Positions 38,206-49,557 of a stretch of DNA of 64,000 bases are shown here, one piece after another. The stretch comes from Certhia americana. Its lineage: Eukaryota > Chordata > Aves > Passeriformes > Certhiidae. The notes below the pieces were generated by a model, which saw only the letters and a program-made list of their open reading frames with translations, ran no database searches and was not told the origin of the DNA. The stretch spans positions 41,610,514-41,674,513 of the forward strand of contig CM031878.1 in assembly GCA_018697195.1 (NCBI GenBank). The letters run 5' to 3'. Position 1 is the first letter of the stretch. Each line of letters begins with the position of its first letter. A program made the position numbers and the translations under genes.

Positions 38206-39949
38206 AACTGCTGCAGCTTCACATAAAAATACCTGAAGCTGGAGGAAATAACCTTCACTTTCTCTTGCAGTTGCTCTACTGAGACAATGGTGAAGTCTGC
38301 AAAACAGCCACTTCTTAGCTGGCTATCAGCTCGCAAAGCATACTGTCCATAGGGTAGCAGGGTAACGAATTAAATGTATTCTTTGGCCATCCAAAATTCT
38401 TCCAAATTACTTTCAGCTAAATTCATAGTAATAAAAAGTTCTCACCACAAGACCATTAGAAAAAGAATAAGCTCTTCTAAGCCTGCTCTGTTATAATATC
38501 AAAATAACATTTAAAAAGTCTATTTAAAGTAAAAGCAACACCAGCCCAAAAGTCACAGAACCTTCAGAAAGCTGGTATATAACACAGACAAGAAACCTTT
38601 TAAAAAAGTCAGGGTTGAAGTTATGCAGAATACATTCCCACAATTCATAAGCATTCCTTGTTAAAGCAAATATCTTGTTTCATTAGCATGGATTTTCCCT
38701 ACTATAGATTTTTTTTTTCTATTTCACCTAATAGCTATATTGAAATGTTTCCATCTTAGTAAGTATGAGGAAAAACATTATATTGCAAAATGTGGGAACT
38801 ACACTACAGGACAAAGGCAGATACAAGATCTGTGATCTGTAGCCATAAAAGAGTATCGTTATTTGGATGGAAAACATATCAATTTTTTTTAAAAAAATTA
38901 AAAAACAATAGAAGTTAAATCACTTTCATTCTGCACAGTGAAAACTCATTTCTCAAACACATTATAAGAGAGATTTTGTATTTTGTCACTTAAATACATA
39001 AAGATTAATCTGTTGCTGTGAATGTTTGTTCACAGATTGATCCAAGAAAGACTAGTAGTTCTGTTTCAGAACACTTGTTAAGTGCATGATGAAAAAAACC
39101 ACTTTATAAATTTCACAATGTTCCTGCAGGACCATCTTCATTTAATTAAATAATCCTTATTAACCAACCATGAAACCACTCTAAAACACAGTAAGAAAGA
39201 TAAGCTGGTCATCAGCACAGAATTAGAGGAGGAATAATTCTTGGTTTCCACACAGGGCTGTAATGAACCCTCAAAACAGAAAAATGTAAACTGAAGATGC
39301 AGTTTATCTTCTTAGTCATCAGCCAGGCGCCTTAGCAAGTACGATGAAGTCAGTGTGAGAATAAAGAAATCAGATAAGTTATTTAAAATCTTATTAACAG
39401 GGATTCAAACACTGACTTCAATGAATACCTTGATTTATTTCTCCACCTCATACTGTTAAAACATATTTTGCATTAACCACACAGCTGCATTTTCAATTGC
39501 ACTGTCAGTCTTTATCCTTTCATTGCACAACTTTCATCATAGAGTTTAGTTATTAAATAACTTTGATTTTTCCTCCTGTAGCTCCTATTTGCCACTTAAA
39601 AACAGAGTTCAGAAATGCTATCGAGGCAAACCATAGAGAAAGATTTGTTCAGATTTCAGTCACAAAAGAAGCCTCATTAACAGCTGTCCAAACATTACAG
39701 TGAAACAAACAGGACCACAGAAAAGAAGAAGAAATGCATTTCAAGACAACATTTTCAGTATGCAACTGAGTTTTGAAGATGTTAAATTTTGGATTACAAA
39801 TTATTCTATTAATTCACAGCCAAAACACCCTGATAAAGTCACAGTAAAGTTCAGGTCCTCTTATTTTACAATGAAAAGTAGAAAACATTTAACATAACAC
39901 AACCTACATGATGAAGGAATATCCAAGTCCTATTTTCAACTCTTGCCGC

Positions 39950-40090
39950 TTCCTGCAAAGGCCTGGCCAAGTCACCTTAAGCCAGATTAGAAAAGAATTT
40001 GATGCCAAAAGATGCAGACAGATGTCTACCAGGATTTTCAAAAGCATGTGGGCACCTGAATCTCATGTCTGCAGCAAATACCCCTTAATC
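39950..40090 (+). repeat. Possible ancient sauropsid interspersed repeat
   Basis: GGATTTTCAAAAGCATGTGG followed by GCACCTGAATCT, preceded by AAAGATGCAGACAGATGTCT, resembles a repeat I recall from turtle and crocodile genomes (aagatgcagataggcacctagtgggattttcaaaagcacctaggcacctaaatc). The family name is uncertain. Confidence 0.35.
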
Positions 40091-41770
40091 TTTTGTACCT
40101 CAGTTACCCAGAGGCTGAGAGGGGAAAAGGTTAGTTCCTTGATGTGGTTCCCAGTGCAGCTGCATGAGTGTTTCAGTCAGCACAAAGAAAGGAGCAGCAT
40201 GGAAGCAAGAAACTAAGGCAGAGAAAAGAAGGAAGAGAGTTTTTTGGAAGACAGTTGTGATTAATATCACTACAACTCACCACAGGATTTCAGACAAATC
40301 TGTGACAGAGAAACTCCACAGTCTCCCAGAACTCTAATTTTGCAAGAAAAGCAAAACATAAAGCACTATTTGGAAACAAATTAAAATAATAAAACTGTTC
40401 TGAGTGTTTAATAAGTAAGAATTAACTCCATGGCATTTACAGTGAAAAATACCTGAGGTTTTTTAAGCCACAAATGTATTTCACTGTAATTTTTAATTTA
40501 GCAGAAATGTAACTCAGTCTCCTAGCTAACACAAACACAGCTTTTCTGTACAACTGTATGCTAAACAGTCAGAGACAATATACCAGGGATCATATAAAAG
40601 TTTTGAACCAAAAAAAACCCAAATGTAACTATTGATTTCATGATGAGTGGTACTTGTTGCTAGTATATTATGCTTTGGGAAAAAAAGAAAAAGTAAAGCA
40701 GTTGTGGGTACATTCCAGAGCTCTTCATCACCTCAGTTGTAAAATCACAGTTTAAACAAAACCAGTAGAGGCTCTGAACACACCTGCAGTAGCTCAAAGA
40801 ACACCAAGCAACATGATAATTATCCATGGCATTATTACATGATTGATTATTTTACTGCTTCTGGCTGTGAAACAAAATAATCTCAACCAAAATGTTGAAA
40901 AAAAAAATCGTGATTTATGAGTATAACACTCCATCAACTGGGATAAACAATGATTTTTGCAGTGCTCTTTTTTTTCTGAAACTAAAAAAAAGTACTAGAA
41001 TCCAAAAATGCCAGTCCTGTTTATAGCCTTAGGCTGAAATGTATAACACTTCAGTTGAGGAAAACACCCTGACTCAGAAAAACACTTGAAAATAGACTTA
41101 TTTCTGAACATCCTCTTTAAAGCTTTCCTATATTTGAAACAAAGCAACAATAATAATCTCCCTCAGCCTAAGAGGCAAAATAAAAACAGCACAGATCACA
41201 ACAGAGTGTAACAGAATATCGTAGAACTTAATACCTATTCTAATAATTATTCTGACTGGCTTGACAGCAGCGGCAGAACTGCTGTCAGTGCAAAAAATCC
41301 CCTTCCTACAGGTTGCTTAGGTTTCATCCTGTAATTTTATTTCAAAAGCAGGAATTGCGGTACCAGTCTTTGATGGTAGAAAGGCTAGCCACTCTTCTCT
41401 CTGGAAAATAGTGAGAGTAAATAGCCTGTTCATATCAATCAGAGTTTAACATGTAGGAATCTGAAAACATTTACAACTGTTTTGTATTATTTATGGCAAG
41501 TATTATATACATCTCCCTGACCAAAAGGATACAGCAAAAATCATAGAATAATTAATTCTCAAACACTAGGAGCTGGTATTAATTTGAGAAACTGGGGCAC
41601 CTAAGCAGGACATCTGGGTTATCCATACTTTAAGAAACCAAGGCTGACAAGTGAGCCAATGATAAAGCATTATTCATCCTTCAGTAAAATCATTGAATAG
41701 ATGGCAATGCTCTTTACTACCAACAACTATCACAAATAGATTTTCATGGCGCTTCCCATCACAAAGCATC

Positions 41771-41772
<2 letters not shown>

Positions 41773-41799
<27 letters not shown>
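41773..41799. repeat. 27-base T homopolymer
   Basis: An uninterrupted T run on the plus strand (A on the ROR2-sense strand). Flanks CACAAAGCATCGA and AAAGACACAAG show no recognisable retrocopy. The 63-aa ORF reading through it is a repeat artefact. Confidence 0.95.
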
Positions 41800-41804
<5 letters not shown>

Positions 41805-44800
41805 CACAAGTAAACAGAATGCTATACTGGCTATATGAAGCTTCACCTAAGTACTTAGGATTTGTTTGCCCTAAGTCAGAGTAGAATGGAATTTTACAAA
41901 ATTATACTGCTAAAATTAACAAAAAATACTGTGCTCAAAGAGAAGGAGCTAATCACAAGTAAAGTTTACTTCTTACTATTGGTTTTGATCATGACCAGTA
42001 AAAAAAAAAGTTAAATATACCGTATTCAATTGTTAGAGAGGGCAAACTTCTCTTTATCAGAAAGTATTTTGGTTTTTAGATCACGAGTTTAAAATTCATA
42101 ATATTCCACTGGAAAGTCTCTTTATAATGAGTAATTAGCTATGGTCTGTATACACAGAAAAGATTAACTCATCTCACCCAGTAAATGGTACAGCTCTGAT
42201 TGCCATGGAGCAAGTATGGAGAGAGACCGTTGATATGCAATTGGTGTGGCCAGGCAGGTAACAAGTGAGCACTCCCAGTACTTTTGACCAGATCAAATTA
42301 TTGTTGTGGCTAAGCATTACTCTGTGTGCACAGGTTCATGTGCATCTGTGAATATTCACTTCTGTGACTACAAAAGGGAGAAACAGATAAGAAAGTGTGC
42401 CAGGATGTAAAAGAAACCAACACCTGATCTATACTTCAGCCTTTGGGAAAAAAAAAAAAAGTAAGTTGTTCTAATTGGAAGGTGTAAGATATGTCATTCA
42501 TTTTTTTTAGCAGGCTTTTTCTACATTTCCCAATACAGGGTTATTTATTTAAATAACACTAATAGTAAAGTTTAAGTAATATTTATATCTCTTCATTTGA
42601 GATTGTTTCTGTTGATAGATTTTGTCCCGTCTACATTGGAAATATTTTCTTCCTACTGCATCAGTTTTACTTCTTGGATTACAAATTAATGCATACAGTG
42701 AAGACATAATTTGTTGTCTGCTCTGAAAGATCATTCTGCTTTTTTTAAACTACCTGTTCTTCTACAGAAGGGGGGAAAAGCTCAGATGCTTGAGTGGACT
42801 TTCATATGGTTCCTCTTAGTTATTTAATTAACAGAGCTAAGCAAAAAAAAGACAGCATATTATTTGCTTATGTTCTTCTCAAGAAAAATAAGAAAACAAG
42901 AGTAGAGCTCTGAGGTGAAAAAGTGTGTGAAAGAAATGCTTCCAGATGTGGATATACACTGTTTTCAGTGAGTGGACAGTGAAAGAACTAAATGAAAAAT
43001 TGGTCAGAATCCCACTGACATTAGCCAACAATGGTCATAAGGATGCACCGTTCTGCTGTGCCTGTCTGAAAGCAAAACAAGGAACAGCTTCATTAACCCT
43101 GCAGTGCAGACAACCCAGGCAAGCAAGCAACTCATTAACAAGCAAGCTCAAAGCATATAGCAGTTTCCACCTATTCCACCACAATTCACCTATTTCCCTA
43201 TACCAGGAAGGAATTTCCTGAGCTCCCACTACCACAGTTCATTACCCAGTTTAGTAACTGTAACTGGTCAAAAAATTAGACTCAACCCTTGTATTAGTAT
43301 GTTGTTTCAGCCACAACATTCAACTCTGCCATGCTGCCATTTGAATGTTTTGAAAGGAACACTTGGGTACAAGTACTGTACTCTTTCAAAGTTTTATCTT
43401 GTCCATTGAAGAGCTCTGAATCTTACATGTATAAACTCTTATTTTTTAAACTAAAATCTTTGTCACCTTTTTGTTACTCTGACAGCAGGACTGATACAGG
43501 GTTTTTTTCATCACATGCTCAGTCTTGCTTCTGTGTCATCAACAATATTGTGGCTGTAAAACATCTGTTTTCACGACATGCAAGTGAGAAGCAATTTCAC
43601 ACTGCAAGGTTAACTCATGGCCCAGTGCCATGAGTGACCTCTAATTCATACTTAGGCATTAAACAAAATTTGTCAGGAAGTTACACACAACCACAGCTGA
43701 GATTTCATTAGATATGTTTTCAGAAATGCACTCACTTGAAGTGATAGCCTGTTATTTTGAATAAATGCAACAAAAAGCTGACATGTCTGATCAATGCAGA
43801 CATGATCACAGATAGGGGTGGAAGAAGCTGTGCGGAAGCAGCAGCACTTACCATGGGAAAATTGGTTGGATCCACTCCTGAAGTGTAAAGCAGACAGCAG
43901 ACACCTGCAATGCATGCAACTGCCAAATATTACAGTCTTAATTCCGAACACTTCTGAGCCATAAAGCTAACTCTAGGAAGAAGGAAGGGCTGCTAGAAGC
44001 AGAATATATCTGACTGCAAAACAATCAAAGCAGCCATTATAATGGAGAGTAACATTTAAAAATGACATGATTTTGGGTACTTGTAGGAATCTGAAGCTTT
44101 GTTGCTAATGAAGCTTCAGTGAAAACGTCGCAGTTTGTGTGATGTACATGGAAGTAACACTTGCATAGCTGGCACTTATTGTGCAATGAAAAGACAAAAA
44201 ACTGTTTAGCTTAACAGGCAACTTCTTAGTGGCAAATGCTCTTCTTTATTCTCAGTACTGGACATTTTGTCAAATAAAAAGTGGGTTTCCTCTGGTTACA
44301 AACCAACAAAAAAAAGTAGAATCAAATATTTCCATCCTTCCTAGCACATGCAGGAAAACCCACTTTCTCTGTGCTATGTGAATTTCCCAGGTCTGGCTGG
44401 TACAGAGCCCATCAGATAATTACCAGCTTGTTCTGCACTCGTGCGCAGGCTGTGATCTGTGGTATTTGGCACAGCAGCAGATTCAGAGAGGGAACTGCCA
44501 CAGATGGAGAGGACAGCATTTTGAGCTCACCATGGACAGCTGAGGGACTGCCAAGACTGGAAGGAGCCAAGCTGTAGGAGCAACAGTGGCATGCCCAGTC
44601 AAGCAGGATGGAAGAGAGAAACTCACAACAGTACAAAACAGTTGTCTGGCAAGATGACTTGAGAGCAGAGTGCATTTCTTCTCATTCATCTGACCACTTT
44701 ACTGTCCACACAACTCAAAATTAATGCATGATGAACAGTTGTTTCCTACCAAAAGTGTAAGACTACCTGATATGAAATAAGACCAGCCGCCTGACTTTAA

Positions 44801-46029
44801 CCTGGCTAAAGGTCACAGCAATAGGAAATACGTATATAATTGTTGCCTGGGGACTCAGCTTCATTTATGGTAAATAATGTTTACATGACAAAAGACTACC
44901 ATAAAAATTAGCAACCACTAGCTGTCTTTGCTAGCAGACACAGAGATGCCATCATTTAAGCAGTCAGAGTGATCTGTCTTGTTACCTAAGACAAGGAAAC
45001 TTCATTACATGTGCATTAGTTTAATTAAAGTGAAGCTTTTTATTCTCTAATATTATCAGGAATTAATTTCTCAGTGCTTACCTTTTAAAACTGTTTGTTA
45101 TTTGCAGCATTTTTTTTTTTTTCTTTTGTGAATATCTAGGTTCTCTTCCTCATTCTGTGATTTGTGAGGATATACATTTTCCCATAAGAATATCAACTAC
45201 ATCTAAAACTTTAAATCATGCTGGAGTACCTGCATTAGGTAGCGGTTACTGTGTCAACAAATTGTTGTATGGAAGGTTATTTTTCCTGTTATATATGCAT
45301 GGTCTCTTGCTTTGGGAAAACATTTAGGAAATTTTGTTCAAAGCAGGAAGTGAGATGCTAACCACAACCTACCCATTAGCCATCTGCTGTGACACTGAAG
45401 AAGAGCATCTTTGAAAAGTCTGGAATGGTTATTTGCTTATGCTGCACTTTCTGTTGGTAGATAGGAAATTAAGAATACACTGCAAAAAAGCTGCTGTGGA
45501 TCCTCTACTAAGTCCACTATCTACTGCCTCTCAGACTTCCTACAGAGCAGCCAACTTGAAAGAGACTGGGTGATTTACAGTCCAGCTCTATGAATGCAGA
45601 TAAGATCTGGTCAAAGATCTTAAACAAAACAAAGAAGTCTGTTTTACTCTTGGAATGGATTCTCAAATATTTAAAAGTACTATGACCCAGAAAGCCAAAT
45701 GATTGATATATTACCCTCAACGTTGTCATTCTTGGCTAGTCTGTTTTGCTCTGCTCTGTCTCAGTATTCTGCTCTGTATACCTTAATCTGAAATATCTAA
45801 CCTCTCTCGTTTGATAAAGTAAGCACTGTAGAGATAAATGGTTATTAAGTGCTCTGCTCAGTCACTTGGCTGTCCACAGGTATCTCCTGACTATGCAATA
45901 CAGCAGAGACATTTTGTTAGTGTCACTATTAAGAAGAAAAATATCATTAGAAAAGCCTGTAAAGATTCCTTGCAGAATAATGAAAGCAATAACTAAAATA
46001 TGTTCTAAGATATATATTCTAAGAATCAT

Positions 46030-46150
46030 TATTTTCATTTTGTATATTCATTTTGTATAATTTTTATACTGTTATAATTTAGTATATTGATAAATATAAT
46101 AAATTATAACAATATAATAAATTATATTTTCATATAATATACAAAATTAT
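46030..46150. repeat. AT-rich imperfect palindrome
   Basis: An almost pure A/T stretch. ATTTTGTATAT (46037-46047) is the exact reverse complement of ATATACAAAAT (46137-46147), with further partial pairing inside (TATAATTT and AAATTATA types). It may extrude a cruciform, or be a degraded AT-rich microsatellite or MITE. Confidence 0.7.
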
Positions 46151-47639
46151 GTATTATTTGTGTTTTCACCTACTTGGTAAAAAATGAACAGAGAATGAAT
46201 TCATTCATCAAAAAAGAAATTTCTCAATGTATTTATAAACATCTTGAAAATTACTAAATTCTGATCAAACTAAAGGAAATCTTATCTATAATACAAGGTA
46301 AACAAACTTCATTTTCTCCTCATATTTGCCTTTCTAACACAGTGGTAAAACTTGAACATGTAAACTTAACATGACAGCCTATATATAATAAATGGAAAAA
46401 GCTATCATGCGTATAGAAGAAACAAAATAGACTGCATTACATATATATGTTTCTTCCTCCTGTTTTTCTCTTCTTCATGAAAATAAGTACACAACAAAAC
46501 TCCAGCCCTCCCTGAAAAATTTGTGAAATAATCTAAATTTCACACCTCATTAAGAAACAGGAAAAGAACTCAGAATTGAGTATCTGGTGCTGCAATTCTT
46601 GCATACTTACAACTGCTAATAGGAGTTTGATAAAACAACAATAATAGATGAAGTCCTTGTTTGGCATTAAATACTCTTCTGGAAAAGGTCTACAAAATGG
46701 CAAAAGTAAAATTAAATTACAATGATGAAGGACATTCACAGACTGTAAAATTCGGCTTTGAAGAATACATATCCTGGCCACAGCACTGCCACTAAACTTT
46801 TGGCAGTCACAGAAGTACTGAATTAATTTACCATAATCCACTTTCCCACCCACCAATTACCATGAGACAAAGGCTACCACAAACTTTCAAGCATTTGGCT
46901 TGGCAGGAGTTTGTGAAATTACCCCATATACAAAAAGAAGTAGCATATATGCAGTATTATGTTACCATAACAAGGCTTTTAAGCAGATTTTAAGTGACCT
47001 TATTGGCCTAAGTCATAAAACGGTAATTCTTAGTGGACTTACAATTCATGGAGAAATTTGACATGAGCAACAGCCCCTTACTGCTTTAGTTAGGTAAAAC
47101 AGGCTACAGCACATTCTGATTTATTACATTCTAATTCCTATCCTTTTAATTTATTTTTTTAAAGATATTTCTAACAATGTTATTAAAAGAACTCCAGTTC
47201 AACAATAACAAGCAAACCAATAACCAAGCAGTTTCATATGCACTTTGCTTTCTGAATAATGAATACCGCACTCAACACCAACCTCAAAGTGCTTGTGTAT
47301 CAGCTACAATAATTTTATCAGTCAGGTCATCATAAGATCCAGTTATGCCTGTTCACTGCAAGTGTGTCTAATGAGCAAAATCATTTATTACAGAATTCAA
47401 TTAAAATACCATAGCTTTCCCACATTCCAGTGATTAAACTTTCAAAAGTAAATGCTTAGCCATAGTAATGCTTAACACAGAACAATAAAGTAAGGTGAAG
47501 CCCTTGTGTTTCAGCAGTGGGAGAAACAAACACTAAGGAGACAGATGGTCCTGGTCCATTAATATATGACTCCATTACTGCTGTCACCACCAAAATGTTG
47601 TGACTTTTGAAATCAGTGAAATACCTCTAAAAAATTAAG

Positions 47640-49364
47640 GGGTGTTTCTCTACAAAGCTGACATGGCCAACTGCCCTGCTGAAGTATCTCTCACCAATGC
47701 ATGAAGCATAAGCAACAAACAGGATGAGTTAGAAGCTGCTGTGGTGCCCAAAAGCTATCACCTATTTGCCATCACTGCAGCTTGGTGGGATGAATGCCAT
47801 GTGTGGCTCTTGAGTGCTGCTGTCAGTGGCTACAGGCTGTTCAGAAGGGACAGGAGAGGAAGGAGGGCTGGAGAGCTTGCTCTCAAGGAAGTGGCTTGAG
47901 TGTGAGGAGCAGTCTTAGAAGAACAGCCATGAGCAGGGTGGAAGCCTGAAGGTAAGAATCAGAATCTAAGGCAACAAAAGGAACCTTGTGGGTAGTGCCT
48001 ACTATAGGCTGCCTGACCCAGGGCATTTTGTGGATGAAGCCTTCTTGCTCAGGTTACCAGAAGGATTGTGCTCAAAGACTCTTGTCCTGCAAAGAGACTT
48101 CAGCCATCCTGACATTCATTGGGAAAGAAGAAAAGCAAGCTTTAGGCAATCCAGAAGCCTCCTGAATCGCTTCTGGAGCCAGGTACAAGAAAACACTGCC
48201 AGGGGGAGTGAGATACTGGACCCACTAGTTGCCAGTATGAGCAAGCTAACTGGGGACATCAAGACTGAAGGCAGCCTGGGTGGTGATCATGCACTGATGG
48301 AGTCTGCAGACATAAGAGATATGGTAAAGGTCAGATAAAGAATAAAGACAGGACCCTGAACTTCAAGAAAGCAAACTTCCAGCTTTTCAAAGAGACAGTC
48401 AATAGGACCCCTGGGGAACTGCCCTCAGGAATACGGGAGCAGAAGAGAGCTGTCAGATTGTTAAGAATGTCTTCCTTAGAGTGCAAGACCTCTTAATTCC
48501 CAGATGCAGGAAATAAGTCAGGAAGGCAAGAGACTGGCATGGCTGAGTAGGGGTGCAACTGCTCGTCAAACTAAAAGGCAGGAAGTAAATGCACAGGCAA
48601 TCAAAGCATGGGCAGGTATCTGGGGAAGAGTATAGGAATGTAGTCCAGTTGCATAATGATGGAGTCAGGATGACCAAAGCAAAGCTGGAGCTGAACTTGG
48701 CAAGGGATGAAAAGAATAAAAAGAAGGATTTCTACAAGCACTTGAGCCAGAAGTAAGGTCCCTCCCCAACTCTGATAAGCAAGGTTGACACAATGGTTAA
48801 CAATGGAGGAACAGAAGGCTAAGCAACTCAACAAAGGTTTTGCTTCAGTTTTCACTGGCAACCTTTCTTCCCACCACTCTTGAGACCACAGTACCAAGAC
48901 AAGTGAGCAAAAGTCCCTCCCACAGTGAGGGAAGATCATGTTTGTGGTCACCTGCAGCCTGTTTTAATTCTGTACCTTCTCTCAGTAACATAGCACAGCA
49001 CCTTGGTAAGTTACAATCGCTTGTGTGACCATTTTCAGATTAACTGACAGTAAAGGAAGCTGTAGCCAGGTGAGGGTCAGCCTCTTCTCCAAGGCAAGGT
49101 ACAAAAGAACAACACAACATAGTGTCAAGCTGCACCAGGGGAGCATAAGGGTGGACATCAGGTAGAAATTCTTCACTTTCTGGGGGTTGTCAAACTATTG
49201 GAATAAGTTGCTCAGGGAGGTGGTTGAGTCAATATCCCTGGAAAGTTTCAAGAAATGACTGAACATGACACTCAGTGCCATGGTGTACTTAAAAATGTGG
49301 TGTTCGGTCATGGGTTAGACTTGATTTTGAAGGTCTTTTCCAAGTTTAATGATTATATAATTCT
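47640..49364 (+). mobile_element. CR1 LINE with endonuclease region and internal RT deletion
   Basis: From 47700 the plus strand follows the CR1 endonuclease: ACTGCAGCTTGGTGGGATGA (47776) and AGGCTGTTCAGAAGGGACAG (47834). Then comes an open stretch (47988-48338) with YYRLPDPGHFVDEAFLLRLPE and LVLQRDFSHPDIHWE, the APE-type endonuclease GDFNxPDIxW motif. Linker sequence runs to about 48950. After roughly 49050 it jumps to the distal end (CAGCCTCTTCTCCAAGGCAA, TGCACCAGGGGAGCATAAGG) and ends GATTATATAATTCT. Most of the reverse transcriptase is missing, so the element is dead. Confidence 0.93.
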
Positions 49365-49490
49365 ACAGACATCTGTGTTTCTGTAAATATTCCGGACAAG
49401 AGACATACAAAATGGACCATTCTCTGTGTATTTACAAAATTCCCTGGGGTAAGGATGCATTTCACCTTGGTAGGCTCATGGTCAGTCCGC

Positions 49491-49557
49491 TTTCTCTCTC
49501 TTTCCATCCATCTTTCCCATTTTTCCTCCCCCTCTTTCTCCCTTTTTTCTCCCACCC
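49491..49557. repeat. Polypyrimidine tract
   Basis: An almost pure C/T run on the plus strand. 49520-49553 (34 nt) has no purine. It starts about 125 bp after the 3' end of the 47.6-kb CR1. Mirror-like TTTC/CCTC runs give some H-DNA potential. Confidence 0.85.

Larger units (their letters stand above)
40091..47639. other. Intron 1 stretch, mostly unique
   Basis: Contains the T27 tract (41773) and the AT palindrome (46.03-46.15 kb). A GC-richer patch at 44.38-44.70 kb has only short ORFs. No CR1 or SINE signature was found. Confidence 0.6.

Noticed and set aside
41541..41570. AATCATAGAATAATT as a minus-strand CR1 3' end
   Set aside because: Only about 12 bases resemble the CR1 terminus, and the following sequence does not continue as CR1.
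47988..48338. 116-codon plus-strand ORF that looks protein-coding
   Set aside because: It is the decayed CR1 endonuclease region (GDFNxPDIxW-like motif), part of the LINE at 47640-49364, not a host gene.
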